A stretch of 64,000 nucleotides of DNA from Mucilaginibacter sp. 14171R-50 (GTDB lineage Bacteria; Bacteroidota; Bacteroidia; Sphingobacteriales; Sphingobacteriaceae), in contig NZ_CP048115.1 of assembly GCF_010093045.1 (NCBI RefSeq), positions 3,782,001 through 3,846,000 on the forward strand, read 5' to 3'. The notes beneath the pieces were generated by a model that saw only the letters and a list, made by a program, of their open reading frames with translations, searched no databases and was not told the origin of the DNA. Each line of letters opens with the position of its first letter. The stretch's first letter is position 1. The translations under genes were made by a program, and so were the position numbers. Below, in pieces: positions 54,404-62,766 of the stretch.

Positions 54404-54470
54404 GCATACGAAATGGAAAATAATGATACCCTTCCCGGAGCTTCAACTCCCCCTTCAGGGGGCGGGGGGG
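54371..54470. repeat. GC-rich interspersed element, arms A and B, at the argG-cupin junction
   Basis: Arm A (54371-54394) reads CCCCCCAGCCCCCTAAAGGG; arm B (54447-54470) is inverted (CCCCCTTCAGGGGGCGGGGG). The spacer is 52 bases and contains the argG stop and the cupin start. Both arms are translated, as PQPPKGG in ArgG and TPPSGGGG in the cupin protein. Confidence 0.88.
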
Positions 54471-54814
54471 CTACCATTTTTTCGCGAAGCGAATGCTTAA
54501 GCACCTACAAGTGGGGCGATGATTGCTACGGCTGGAATTATGTTGACACCGATGCATTATCTATCAAGCAGGAACTGATGCCGCCCGATACTGCGGAGGC
54601 TTTACACTATCACGAAAAGGCTTCACAATTTTTCTTTATATTAAAAGGCCGGGCCACTTTTACAATTGATGGCGTTACCAGTGTTTTAAAGCCTGAGCAA
54701 GGCATTGAAATTAAGCCCGGGCAGCAGCATTTTATCAGCAATAAAGAAAGCAGCGACCTGGAATTTATTTTATATTCATCACCATCTACAAAAAATGATC
54801 GGGTAAATCTATAG
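54413..54814 (+). CDS. Cupin domain protein in the arginine operon
   Basis: A 133-residue small cupin. The cupin motif is LHYHEKASQFFFILKGRATF and, later, GIEIKPGQQHFI; the metal-site His and Glu are kept in HYHE. The N-terminus (about residues 9-17, STPPSGGGG) is encoded by arm B of the GC-rich repeat, and the native protein probably begins near IFSRSECLS. Function within the arginine operon is unknown; sugar or amino-acid epimerase-like and binding roles are common among cupins. Confidence 0.85.
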   Translation: MENNDTLPGASTPPSGGGGATIFSRSECLSTYKWGDDCYGWNYVDTDALSIKQELMPPDTAEALHYHEKASQFFFILKGRATFTIDGVTSVLKPEQGIEIKPGQQHFISNKESSDLEFILYSSPSTKNDRVNL

Positions 54815-54916
54815 CCCCCTACCCCCCTAAAGGGGGAACTAAAGTTTACAAAATGGCAGAACAAAATTTAAATAAAGATATTACTTCCACTCTCCCTTCA
54901 GGGGGTCGGGGGGTTA
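54813..54916. repeat. GC-rich interspersed element, arms A and B, at the cupin-argC junction
   Basis: Arm A (54813-54840) reads GCCCCCTACCCCCCTAAAGG; arm B (54890-54916) is inverted (CTCCCTTCAGGGGGTCGGGG). The spacer is 49 bases and contains the argC start codon. Arm B is translated in ArgC as LPSGGRGVK. Confidence 0.88.
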
Positions 54917-55905
54917 AAGCGGGCATAGTTGGCGGCGCGGGCTATACCGGCGGCGAAATGCTGCGGATACTGATCAATCACCCTGATGTAGAGATCGTAT
55001 TCGTGCATAGCAAAAGCAACGCCGGAAACCACGTTTACGACGTGCATACCGACTTGTTTGGCGATACCGACCTTCAATTTGCTGCCGAGTTAGCTTTCAA
55101 CATTGATGTGTTGTTCCTGTGCGTTGGCCATGGTGATGCCCGAAAATTCTTAGAGGCTAATGATATCCCCGATCGTATTAAAGTAATTGACCTGAGCCAG
55201 GATTTCAGGTTAAGTCAAAATTCGAAATTAGGCAAAAAAAACTTTATTTACGGCCTTCCGGAGTTAAACCGCGAAGCCATAAAAGCTGCTGATAACATAG
55301 CTAATCCGGGGTGTTTTGCTACCTGTTTGCAACTTGGATTATTGCCCCTGGCAAGCAAAGGATTATTAAATAACGAAATACATATAACGGCTACAACCGG
55401 CTCTACCGGCGCAGGCCAAAGCCTTTCGCCTACCTCGCATTTTACCTGGCGTAACGATAACCTGTCTGTTTACAAAGCTTTTAACCACCAGCACCTAAAT
55501 GAAATAGGCCAGTCACTTAACCAGGCTGCAAGCGCTTTTACACCCCCTTCAGGGGGTTGGGGGGCTATTAACTTTGTGCCTTACCGCGGAGGCTTCACCC
55601 GTGGTATCATCGCTTCTATGTACACTGAAAGTGAATTAAGCGAAGCAGAGGCACTAAAGCTTTACCATGACTATTATGCCGGCCATCCGTTTACGCATGT
55701 AACCAGTAAAGATATCGACCTAAAACAAATTGTAAATACCAATAAATGTTTTTTACAGGTTAAGAAATACGACAATAAGATATTTATTATCAGCATAATG
55801 GATAATTTACTTAAAGGCGCGAGCGGACAGGCAGTGCAGAACATGAACCTCATGTTCGGACTGGACGAACGCGCAGGATTACGACTTAAGGCGACCGGTT
55901 TTTAA
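54853..55905 (+). CDS. argC: N-acyl-gamma-glutamyl-phosphate reductase
   Basis: A 350-residue ArgC with the NADP motif GGAGYTGGEML (27-38) and catalytic Cys154 (NPGCFAT); the reductase step in arginine synthesis. Two segments derive from GC-rich repeat arms: residues about 13-21 (before the usual start AGIVGGAGYTG) and 230-237 (TPPSGGWG), an insertion in a loop before INFVPYRGGFTRGI. Both preserve the frame and leave catalytic parts intact. The true start may be this ATG or, less likely, one nearer the Rossmann fold; no other ATG is available. Confidence 0.96.
   Translation: MAEQNLNKDITSTLPSGGRGVKAGIVGGAGYTGGEMLRILINHPDVEIVFVHSKSNAGNHVYDVHTDLFGDTDLQFAAELAFNIDVLFLCVGHGDARKFLEANDIPDRIKVIDLSQDFRLSQNSKLGKKNFIYGLPELNREAIKAADNIANPGCFATCLQLGLLPLASKGLLNNEIHITATTGSTGAGQSLSPTSHFTWRNDNLSVYKAFNHQHLNEIGQSLNQAASAFTPPSGGWGAINFVPYRGGFTRGIIASMYTESELSEAEALKLYHDYYAGHPFTHVTSKDIDLKQIVNTNKCFLQVKKYDNKIFIISIMDNLLKGASGQAVQNMNLMFGLDERAGLRLKATGF
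55541..55566 (+). repeat. GC-rich repeat arm B alone, inside argC
   Basis: CACCCCCTTCAGGGGGTTGG and following GGGG match arm B of the composite elements. No arm A partner is found at 50 bases on either side. It is translated in frame. Confidence 0.85.
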
Positions 55906-56008
55906 GCCGAAAGCCCCAAGCAAAAAGTCTAAAGCGAAAAGCTTTAATGTTCTATAACAACCCGCTGAAAGTAAAGCTTTGGCCTTTTAGCTTTCAGCCT
56001 TAAGCTTA
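55903..56008. repeat. AAAGC-rich inverted repeat pair in the argC-argD gap
   Basis: Copy C (55903-55946, plus) begins TAAGCCGAAAGCCCCAAGCA; copy D (55971-56008), read on the minus strand, begins TAAGCTTAAGGCTGAAAGCT. They are inverted and separated by about 24 bases, filling the whole gap between argC and argD. Copies A and B are at 52746 and 53148. The pair could form a long imperfect hairpin in the mRNA. Confidence 0.65.
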
Positions 56009-56015
56009 ACACAAA

Positions 56016-57146
56016 ATGAAATTATTCGACGTATATCCAATCAATCCAATCAATATAGTTAAGGGCGCAGGCAGCCTAGTTTATGACGATAAGGGTACCG
56101 AGTACCTTGACCTTTATGGCGGGCACGCCGTTATATCAATCGGCCATACCCACCCGCATTACGTAAAACGTATAGAAGACCAACTTCACCAGATAGGTTT
56201 TTACTCTAACTCTGTCGAGATTCCTTTACAGAAACAACTGGCAGAAAAACTGGGTCATGTATCCGGGAAGGAAGATTATCAGCTGTTCCTGTGCAACTCA
56301 GGTGCCGAAGCCAACGAGAACGCACTGAAGCTGGCATCGTTTTACAATGGCAGAAAAAAGATCATCGCCTTTAAGAAAGCCTTTCATGGGCGCACCTCAT
56401 TAGCCGTTGCTGTTACCGATAATCCCAAAATTGTTGCCCCGGTCAATGAAACGGATAATGTAATATTCCTGCCCTGGAATGACGAAGCAGCCCTTGAGCA
56501 GGCGTTTAAGGATAATGAAGTATCGTCGGTGATCATTGAAAGCATACAGGGCGTTGGCGGCATACAGGTCGCAGAATTAAGCTTTTTACAAAAAATACGC
56601 TCGCTTTGCGATCAAAACAATGCTGTTTTTATTGCCGATGAGGTGCAGTGCGGTTATGCGCGTACAGGCAGGTTTTACGCGGCAGACCACGCCGGCTTAA
56701 ATGCCGATATTTATACTATGGCAAAAGGTATGGGCAACGGCTTCCCTATCGGGGGGATAAGCATTTCGCCAAAAATACAACCTGCTTATGGTATGCTGGG
56801 CACCACGTTTGGCGGCAATCACCTGGCGTGCGCCGCTGGCTTAGCCGTACTGGAAGTAATTGAGCGTGATAACCTGATGCAAAATGCTGCCGAAGTGGGC
56901 GGCTACCTGATAGAAGAATTGAAAAAATTTGATAAAGTTAAAGAGGTACGCGGTAAAGGCCTGATAATAGGTATCGATCTGCCCGAAGAATTGGGTAATG
57001 TAAAAAAAGACCTGCTGTTTAAGCACCATATCTTTACCGGCGAAGCAAAGCCAAACGTAGTAAGGCTGCTGCCTGCGCTGAATTTAACTAAGGCACATGC
57101 CGACAGGTTTCTGGAAGCATTTACAACAACATTAAAAAATTCTTAA
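56016..57146 (+). CDS. argD: N-acylornithine aminotransferase
   Basis: A 376-residue class III PLP aminotransferase. The PLP-binding Lys237 is in MAKGMGNGFPIGG; FLCNSGAEANENALKLA, AFHGRTSLAV and ADEVQCGYARTGRF are typical ArgD segments. It makes N-acylornithine from the semialdehyde. The short gap to argC is filled by an inverted repeat; the operon probably continues through it. Confidence 0.96.
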   Translation: MKLFDVYPINPINIVKGAGSLVYDDKGTEYLDLYGGHAVISIGHTHPHYVKRIEDQLHQIGFYSNSVEIPLQKQLAEKLGHVSGKEDYQLFLCNSGAEANENALKLASFYNGRKKIIAFKKAFHGRTSLAVAVTDNPKIVAPVNETDNVIFLPWNDEAALEQAFKDNEVSSVIIESIQGVGGIQVAELSFLQKIRSLCDQNNAVFIADEVQCGYARTGRFYAADHAGLNADIYTMAKGMGNGFPIGGISISPKIQPAYGMLGTTFGGNHLACAAGLAVLEVIERDNLMQNAAEVGGYLIEELKKFDKVKEVRGKGLIIGIDLPEELGNVKKDLLFKHHIFTGEAKPNVVRLLPALNLTKAHADRFLEAFTTTLKNS

Positions 57147-57163
57147 TCACAAATATTGCTTTT

Positions 57164-57199
57164 TAAGTCCCTCCTTTGGTGAGGGACCTAGAGAGAGGC
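57164..57199 (+). repeat. Short CT/GA-rich hairpin repeat between argD and the carbamoyltransferase
   Basis: AAGTCCCTCCTTTGGTGAGG followed by GACCTAGAGAGAGGC. Its layout (CCCTCC, TTT, GGNGAGGG, then a second G-rich run) matches arm B of the GC-rich elements but with A/T replacing some bases, so it may be a related variant. No arm A is within 50 bases. Confidence 0.5.
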
Positions 57200-57213
57200 T
57201 AAACAGGTAAATA

Positions 57214-58164
57214 ATGAAACTATTCTCTTCGGTAAATGATGTTAAAGATGTTACGGCGCTGGTTGCCGAGGCATTGCAATTGAAACAAAACCCATATGCG
57301 CACCAGCATTTAGGTAAGAATAAAACCTTGAGCCTTGTTTTCCTGAACCCAAGCCTGCGTACCCGCATGAGCACCCAAAAGGCTGCCATGAACCTGGGCA
57401 TGAATGTAATTGTGTTGAATATAGACAAAGAAGGCTGGGCGCTTGAACTGCGCGATAACGTGATCATGAACGGCACCACTGTTGAGCATATCCGCGAGGC
57501 AGCCGGGGTTATGGGCGAGTATTCGGATATCATCGGTGTACGCTCGTTCCCAGGGTTAAAAGACCGTGAAGAAGACTATAGCGAAACTATTTTTAACAAG
57601 TTTGTAGCGTTTTGCCAAGTGCCCGTGGTAAGCCTGGAATCGGCTACCCGTCACCCGCTGCAAAGCCTGGCCGACCTGATAACTATCGAAGAACTAAAAA
57701 CAAAAACACGCCCCAAGGTAGTATTAACCTGGGCGCCGCATATAAAGGCCCTGCCGCAGGCTGTACCAAACTCTTTTGCAGAATGGATGTGCAAGGCTGA
57801 TGTGGATTTTACCATCGCCCACCCGGCGGGATACGAGCTTTGTACGGATTTTACCAATGGCGCAACCATCACCCATAACCAGGGTGAGGCGATACAGGAC
57901 GCGGATTTTATCTACGTAAAAAACTGGTCGGCTTACGAGCCTTATGGTGCCGTAACCGGCGGCAATGCGGACTGGATGCTAAGCAACGCCAAACTGGACG
58001 AGATAGCCTCTAATGCCAAAATAATGCACTGCTTACCTGTAAGGCGCGACCTGGAACTATCTTCCGAAATATTGGATGGGCCAAAGTCTGTTGTGATACA
58101 TGAAGCAGGTAATCGTGTTTGGGCGGCGCAGGCTGTGTTGAAGCAGATGTTGGAAACGATGTAA
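57214..58164 (+). CDS. argF': N-succinyl-L-ornithine carbamoyltransferase
   Basis: A 316-residue transcarbamylase. Carbamoyl-phosphate is held by SLRTR (47-51), and HCLPVRRD is near 268. The sequence GWALELRDNVIMNGTTVEHIREAAGV and FPGLKDREEDYSE is the type found in Bacteroides SOTCase, which uses N-succinylornithine, not free ornithine; this holds through much of the phylum. It is the last clear gene of the operon. A deacylase (ArgE) and argH are not in the window. Confidence 0.93.
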   Translation: MKLFSSVNDVKDVTALVAEALQLKQNPYAHQHLGKNKTLSLVFLNPSLRTRMSTQKAAMNLGMNVIVLNIDKEGWALELRDNVIMNGTTVEHIREAAGVMGEYSDIIGVRSFPGLKDREEDYSETIFNKFVAFCQVPVVSLESATRHPLQSLADLITIEELKTKTRPKVVLTWAPHIKALPQAVPNSFAEWMCKADVDFTIAHPAGYELCTDFTNGATITHNQGEAIQDADFIYVKNWSAYEPYGAVTGGNADWMLSNAKLDEIASNAKIMHCLPVRRDLELSSEILDGPKSVVIHEAGNRVWAAQAVLKQMLETM

Positions 58165-58179
58165 TTGCTCACTTTAACG

Positions 58180-58545
58180 ATGGAATACGATATTTTACTT
58201 GACGGACTTCACATCGGGACTACAAAGCTTGAAAGGGCCGACGTACCTATGGGGGTTGTTTTCGGAGATATCACGTTTAATAATAGTCAATTTGGTTACG
58301 ACTTTTTAAGAGAATATTGTGTTGTCAATAATTTACCATTTTCAGAAGATATAGAGAATAAAGTTATAAGTACGAACAATATTCCGCTATTGAAGGTGAA
58401 GAACAAAGATTTTGAACTTATTCATGGGTTGTCGTGCAGTATCTCTGGCATGGATGGTAACGATTTTGAGATCTATATTATAGGAATAGATTCATCACGG
58501 TACCAAATGCTGTTTCCACATCATGTTAATCATTACAACACTTAA
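58180..58545 (+). CDS. Unknown protein, 121 residues, after the arginine operon
   Basis: A soluble mixed alpha/beta protein (MEYDILLDGLHIGTTKLERADVPMG...). The start resembles small immunity-type or contact-dependent-system companions, but no clear family emerges. Lower GC (about 37 percent) than the arginine genes suggests a different origin. It begins 16 bases after the carbamoyltransferase stop (ATG at 58180; a TTG at 58165 is less likely) and ends 14 bases before the PaiB gene start. Confidence 0.65.
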   Translation: MEYDILLDGLHIGTTKLERADVPMGVVFGDITFNNSQFGYDFLREYCVVNNLPFSEDIENKVISTNNIPLLKVKNKDFELIHGLSCSISGMDGNDFEIYIIGIDSSRYQMLFPHHVNHYNT

Positions 58546-58558
58546 TTTGAATAATAAC

Positions 58559-59170
58559 ATGTACGTACCAAAGCATTTTCACCTATCTGATCAACAAGAA
58601 GCTATTAGCTTTATGCAGCAATATAGCTTTGCTACGATAGTTACGATGATGAACGGTATACCCGAGGCCACTCACTTGCCGTTTTTGGTAGAGCAGCGGG
58701 GAGAAAATGTGGTTTTGGTTTCACATTTCGCCAGGGCTAACCCACAGTCGCGGGCGGTTTTTAATGAAAAATCGTTGGTAATATTCACAGAGCCCCATGC
58801 GTACATTTCGCCATCTAACTACGAAAAGGAACTGAGCGTACCAACCTGGAATTACCTGGCGGTGCATGCTTATGGCAAGGCAACCCTGATAGATAATGAG
58901 GCACAGGTGGCGCAATTACTCGAAAAGATGATAGGCTTCTACGAGGCCGGTTACCGTGCGCAATGGGACAAATTGCCCGAAGATTATAAGTTGAAAATGA
59001 TGAATGGCATTACGGCTTTTGAGATAGTTGTTGAAGACCTGCAAGGTAAAAAGAAGTTGAGCCAGAACCGTACCGAAACAGAGCGCCAAAATATTATAAA
59101 CAGTTTAAGCGTATCGCCCAACAAAAGCGAAACTGATATAGCGGTGTTTATGCAAGGGGCAAAGGCTTAG
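58559..59170 (+). CDS. FMN-binding PaiB/PaiB-like family protein
   Basis: A 203-residue protein of the PaiB/FMN-binding negative regulator family (YVPKHFHLSDQQEAISFMQ, then IVTMMNGIPEATHLPF and SPSNYEKELSVPTWNYLAVH). It has the split-barrel flavin fold. In Bacillus, PaiB affects sporulation and protease genes; elsewhere roles are unknown. The ATG at 58559 is chosen. The stop overlaps that of the convergent antiporter. Confidence 0.9.
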   Translation: MYVPKHFHLSDQQEAISFMQQYSFATIVTMMNGIPEATHLPFLVEQRGENVVLVSHFARANPQSRAVFNEKSLVIFTEPHAYISPSNYEKELSVPTWNYLAVHAYGKATLIDNEAQVAQLLEKMIGFYEAGYRAQWDKLPEDYKLKMMNGITAFEIVVEDLQGKKKLSQNRTETERQNIINSLSVSPNKSETDIAVFMQGAKA

Positions 59171-60417
59171 TCTTTAGCGTGGCTTTTATAAGTAGCGTTT
59201 ATTACTTTATTTAACGTAAGCCCCTGCACTATGATAGAGAATATAACGATAAAATAAGTGCCGGCCAGTATAAAATGCCGGTAGTTTGAGGCGGGAAGCG
59301 ATAGCGCCAACGCTATGGATATACCTCCGCGCAGCCCGGCCCAGGTAAGTATATTAATACTGCCGTAATTTACATTAAGGGTTCGGCGCAAAAAGGTAAG
59401 CGGCAGCATAATACTGCTCCATCGGGCCACCAGTATCACTACAATACCAATCGCTCCCGAAAGCCAATAGTGCTGCAAAAATGGGAAGTTGATCATCTGC
59501 AGGCCTATCATCACAAAAAGCATCGTATTCAGCATTTCATCAATCAGCGTCCAGAACTTTTCAAGTGCCTGGTGCGAGTGGTCGTTATTATCTACATTGA
59601 TGGAGCGGCCACCTGCGAACAACCCCGCTGTAACAACCGAAAGCGGGATAGAGAGGTGCAGGTAAGTGGCTATGAGCGAGTTGGTCATTACCAGAGCAAG
59701 AGACACCAGCACAATGGTCTGAAAATCGTTTATCGATTTCATTAGCCGGTGGGCCAAAAAGCCGGTTATAGCCCCCAAGGCAATTCCGCCGAAAACCTCC
59801 TGTATAAATAATACTATCGCTTTCGAAAAATCGATACTATCGGTGCCCGATTGGGTTATCTCCAGCAAACTAATAAAAAGTACCAGGCCAATGCCGTCAT
59901 TGAATAGCGATTCGCCTGAAATGATGGTTTCAAGGCTGTTAGGTAGCTTAGATCCGGTCACAATAGCGCTGACGGCCACGGGGTCGGTCGGCGAGATAAG
60001 GGCGCCGAACAAAAGGCAATAGATATACGGTATTTTTATATCCAGCAAGCCGGTAACCCAGTAAAGTAAACTACCAAATACGATGGTAGATAGGATAACG
60101 CCAAGGGTACTCAACAAGAACACCGGACGCATCTCTTTTTTTAAACGCCTGGTGTTAAGGTTAAAAGCGCTGGCAAAGAGCAGGAAGCCCAACATAATAT
60201 TGAGCACCATGGTAGAAAAATTGATATTTGTAGCCAGGATGGTAAGATATTTGGCGCTGTTAGGATCTACCTTATCGACCACAATGGTGACCACAGAACC
60301 AAGAATAGCCAACGTCATAATGCCGATGGTTCCGGGCAGCTTTAACCAGCGGGCATTTATATATGAATAAAGCGCGCTAACAATTACAAGAAGCGCGATA
60401 ATTAAAAATAAGTGCAT
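59167..60417 (-). CDS. Cation:proton antiporter (CPA1/NhaP type)
   Basis: A 416-residue antiporter with about 12 helices. GALISPTDPVAVSAIV and the FNDGIGLVLF segment hold the acidic residues of the CPA1 ion site. It exchanges Na+ or K+ for protons across the inner membrane. There is no extra cytoplasmic domain. It is read leftward, 33 bases after the NDH-2 gene, so the two may be an operon linking sodium/proton flux and NADH oxidation. Confidence 0.93.
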   Translation of the reverse strand: MHLFLIIALLVIVSALYSYINARWLKLPGTIGIMTLAILGSVVTIVVDKVDPNSAKYLTILATNINFSTMVLNIMLGFLLFASAFNLNTRRLKKEMRPVFLLSTLGVILSTIVFGSLLYWVTGLLDIKIPYIYCLLFGALISPTDPVAVSAIVTGSKLPNSLETIISGESLFNDGIGLVLFISLLEITQSGTDSIDFSKAIVLFIQEVFGGIALGAITGFLAHRLMKSINDFQTIVLVSLALVMTNSLIATYLHLSIPLSVVTAGLFAGGRSINVDNNDHSHQALEKFWTLIDEMLNTMLFVMIGLQMINFPFLQHYWLSGAIGIVVILVARWSSIMLPLTFLRRTLNVNYGSINILTWAGLRGGISIALALSLPASNYRHFILAGTYFIVIFSIIVQGLTLNKVINATYKSHAKD

Positions 60418-60449
60418 TTTTTCTGCTAATAATTTAACTTCACCGTCAG

Positions 60450-61748
60450 CTACCTCGCTACCGGATCGGTCATCATTGTATCTGTTCTAAAATAATGTAT
60501 AATAAGGCGGTTATCGCTGTTTCGGGTAAAATAATTAACGGCCCAGTTAAAAAACACGATAGCCTTATTACTAAACCCCGCCAATGATATTAAATGCACG
60601 AACATCCACAACAACCATGCAAAGAAACCCTGGAAACGTAATTTGTGCAAATCGGCCACAGCCATATTACGGCCAAGGGTGGCCATAGTACCCAGATCTT
60701 TATACTCAAAGGGTTTGGTGGGCTTACCATGTATCAGGCTGGTAAGGTTTTTTGCCAAATGCCTGCCCTGCTGCAAGGCCACCTGCGCCACACCAGGGAA
60801 GCCCAGCGGGTTGGCTTCGGTAATAACGGCCGATACATCACCTATAGCAAACACGTTTGTAAATCCCCTTACTCGGTTTATTTCGTCGGTTAAAATCCTC
60901 CTGCCTTTCATTACCGCCGCGTCCGGCATCCCATCGGGTACTTCGCCCCTAACGCCCGCCGCCCAAAATACGTTGCGGGTGTTGATAGTGGTACCATCAT
61001 CTATTTTCAGTATGGTGCCGTTGTAGCTTTCAACGTGCACGCTGTTGTAAATAGTGATGTCCATATCGGTTAAAAACTTTTTGGCCTTCGCTGACGCCTG
61101 CGGCGACATAGCCGCCAATAGTTCGGATTTGCCTTCCACCAAAAACACTTTCATATCGGCATCGCAAAGCCCGGGGTAATCTCTGCATAAAATAAATCGA
61201 CGTAGTTCGGATATGGCGCCTGCCAGTTCAACTCCTGTTGGCCCTCCGCCCACTATCACAAATGTGAGCAATGCGTCGCGTTCGGCTTTATCAGCCGTTA
61301 CCAAGGCTTTTTCCAGGTTCTGTAATAACAAGCTGCGGATGTTCAGCGCTTCGGCAATATTTTTCATGGGCATGGTATTGCGTTCCAGTTCCTTATTCCC
61401 GAAAAAATTGGTGTTGGCACCCGTGGCTATCACCAGGTAATCGTAACTTATTTCGCCTATATTGGCCGTAATCGTATCGCTTTCGGTATTGATATTTTGT
61501 ACCTCGGCCAGATGAAAAGTAAAATTCTTTTGCCTGCTGAATATCCTTCTGATGGGGAAACCTATCGAGTCGCCTTCTATGGCACCGGTGGCTACCTGGT
61601 ACAGCAGCGGCTGAAAAGTGTGATAATTATGTTTATCCAACAGTAAGACCTCTACCGGTGCGTTTCTTAATTTTTTTGCCAGTTGTACCCCGCCAAAGCC
61701 ACCGCCAATAATAACTACGCGGGGCCGCGCGTTCCTTTTTGCATCCAT
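60450..61748 (-). CDS. Type II NADH dehydrogenase (NDH-2)
   Basis: A 432-residue FAD enzyme with two Rossmann motifs (GGGFGGVQLAKKL at the start; GGGPTGVELAGAI near 168) and FAIGDVSAV. The C-terminal amphipathic and hydrophobic stretch (FQGFFAWLLWMFVHLISLAG) anchors it to the inner membrane face, as in NDH-2 enzymes that pass electrons to quinone without pumping. The upstream region (61749-61965) has no gene. Confidence 0.93.
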   Translation of the reverse strand: MDAKRNARPRVVIIGGGFGGVQLAKKLRNAPVEVLLLDKHNYHTFQPLLYQVATGAIEGDSIGFPIRRIFSRQKNFTFHLAEVQNINTESDTITANIGEISYDYLVIATGANTNFFGNKELERNTMPMKNIAEALNIRSLLLQNLEKALVTADKAERDALLTFVIVGGGPTGVELAGAISELRRFILCRDYPGLCDADMKVFLVEGKSELLAAMSPQASAKAKKFLTDMDITIYNSVHVESYNGTILKIDDGTTINTRNVFWAAGVRGEVPDGMPDAAVMKGRRILTDEINRVRGFTNVFAIGDVSAVITEANPLGFPGVAQVALQQGRHLAKNLTSLIHGKPTKPFEYKDLGTMATLGRNMAVADLHKLRFQGFFAWLLWMFVHLISLAGFSNKAIVFFNWAVNYFTRNSDNRLIIHYFRTDTMMTDPVAR

Positions 61749-61965
61749 ATGATATATAACCGGCTGCGAGTTAAGGTGTAAACAACCGCTGATGTTATCC
61801 CTTTAACAGGATAATGTATTATGTGTTTTGCCAATGAATATTTTTGTATTAATGCTAAGCGGGTGGATACATTCGGCAACGAAAAAAAACTCTGCACCGG
61901 TGGTTAAAATCCACTTCATCAATAAAAATAACTATAATTGCCATCGAACTTATATATAATTTAAT

Positions 61966-62757
61966 ATGCAAGCCCTGCACATCATTAAAATAGGCGGTAA
62001 CGTTATTGATAACTCCGAGAACCTGCACCGTTTCCTGAAGGATTTTACGGCGCTTGAGGGTTACAAGATATTGGTGCATGGGGGCGGAAAGGTGGCTACT
62101 CAGGTATCTGAAAGTATGGGTATCGAAGCAAAGCTGATTGATGGCAGGCGTATAACCGATATTGACACCCTGCGTATTGTCACTATGGTTTACGGCGGAT
62201 TGATCAATAAAAACATTGTAGCCCAATTGCAGCGTTATGGAAGTAATGCCATTGGCCTTACCGGTGCAGACGGCGATCTGATACGCGCCAAAAAACGCCC
62301 GGTTAAAACTATCGATTACGGCTTTGCAGGCGACCTGTTTGAGCGTTCGGTTAAAGCCGACAGCATTGCAAAGCTGCTTGAAGGCGGCTTTATCCCCGTA
62401 TTTTGCGCGCTGACACACGATGGTGAAGGCCAGCTGTTAAACACCAATGCCGATACCATAGCCTCTGCGCTGGCGGTGGCTATGTCCGGATCATATGAAA
62501 CCACGCTCGTTTATTGCTTCGAAAAAAAAGGTGTATTACAGGATATTAACGATGAGGATTCGCTGATAAGGGACATAGACCCTGAACGCTACGAAAAACT
62601 AAAGACAGAACAAATCATTCACAGCGGTATGCTCCCAAAAATGGATAATGCTTTTACAGCCATTAGCTGCGGCGTTAAGGCAGTTATAATCGGCCATTCG
62701 GATGATTTAGGACAATTAAAAAATAAAGCGGGCTTTGGTACCCGCTTAAGTAAGTAA
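61966..62757 (+). CDS. argB: N-acylglutamate kinase
   Basis: A 263-residue amino-acid kinase: KIGGNVIDN at the start, HGGGKVAT, TGADGDL and the C-terminal IGHSDDLGQL region. It phosphorylates N-acetyl- or, here more likely, N-succinylglutamate. It is the second step of arginine synthesis, but lies 4 kb from the arg operon next to proC. Confidence 0.95.
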   Translation: MQALHIIKIGGNVIDNSENLHRFLKDFTALEGYKILVHGGGKVATQVSESMGIEAKLIDGRRITDIDTLRIVTMVYGGLINKNIVAQLQRYGSNAIGLTGADGDLIRAKKRPVKTIDYGFAGDLFERSVKADSIAKLLEGGFIPVFCALTHDGEGQLLNTNADTIASALAVAMSGSYETTLVYCFEKKGVLQDINDEDSLIRDIDPERYEKLKTEQIIHSGMLPKMDNAFTAISCGVKAVIIGHSDDLGQLKNKAGFGTRLSK

Positions 62758-62766
62758 GTAAGAATA

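Noticed and set aside
61855..62418. A 187-codon frame antisense to argB
   Set aside because: It is a shadow of a clear argB gene; no family likeness.
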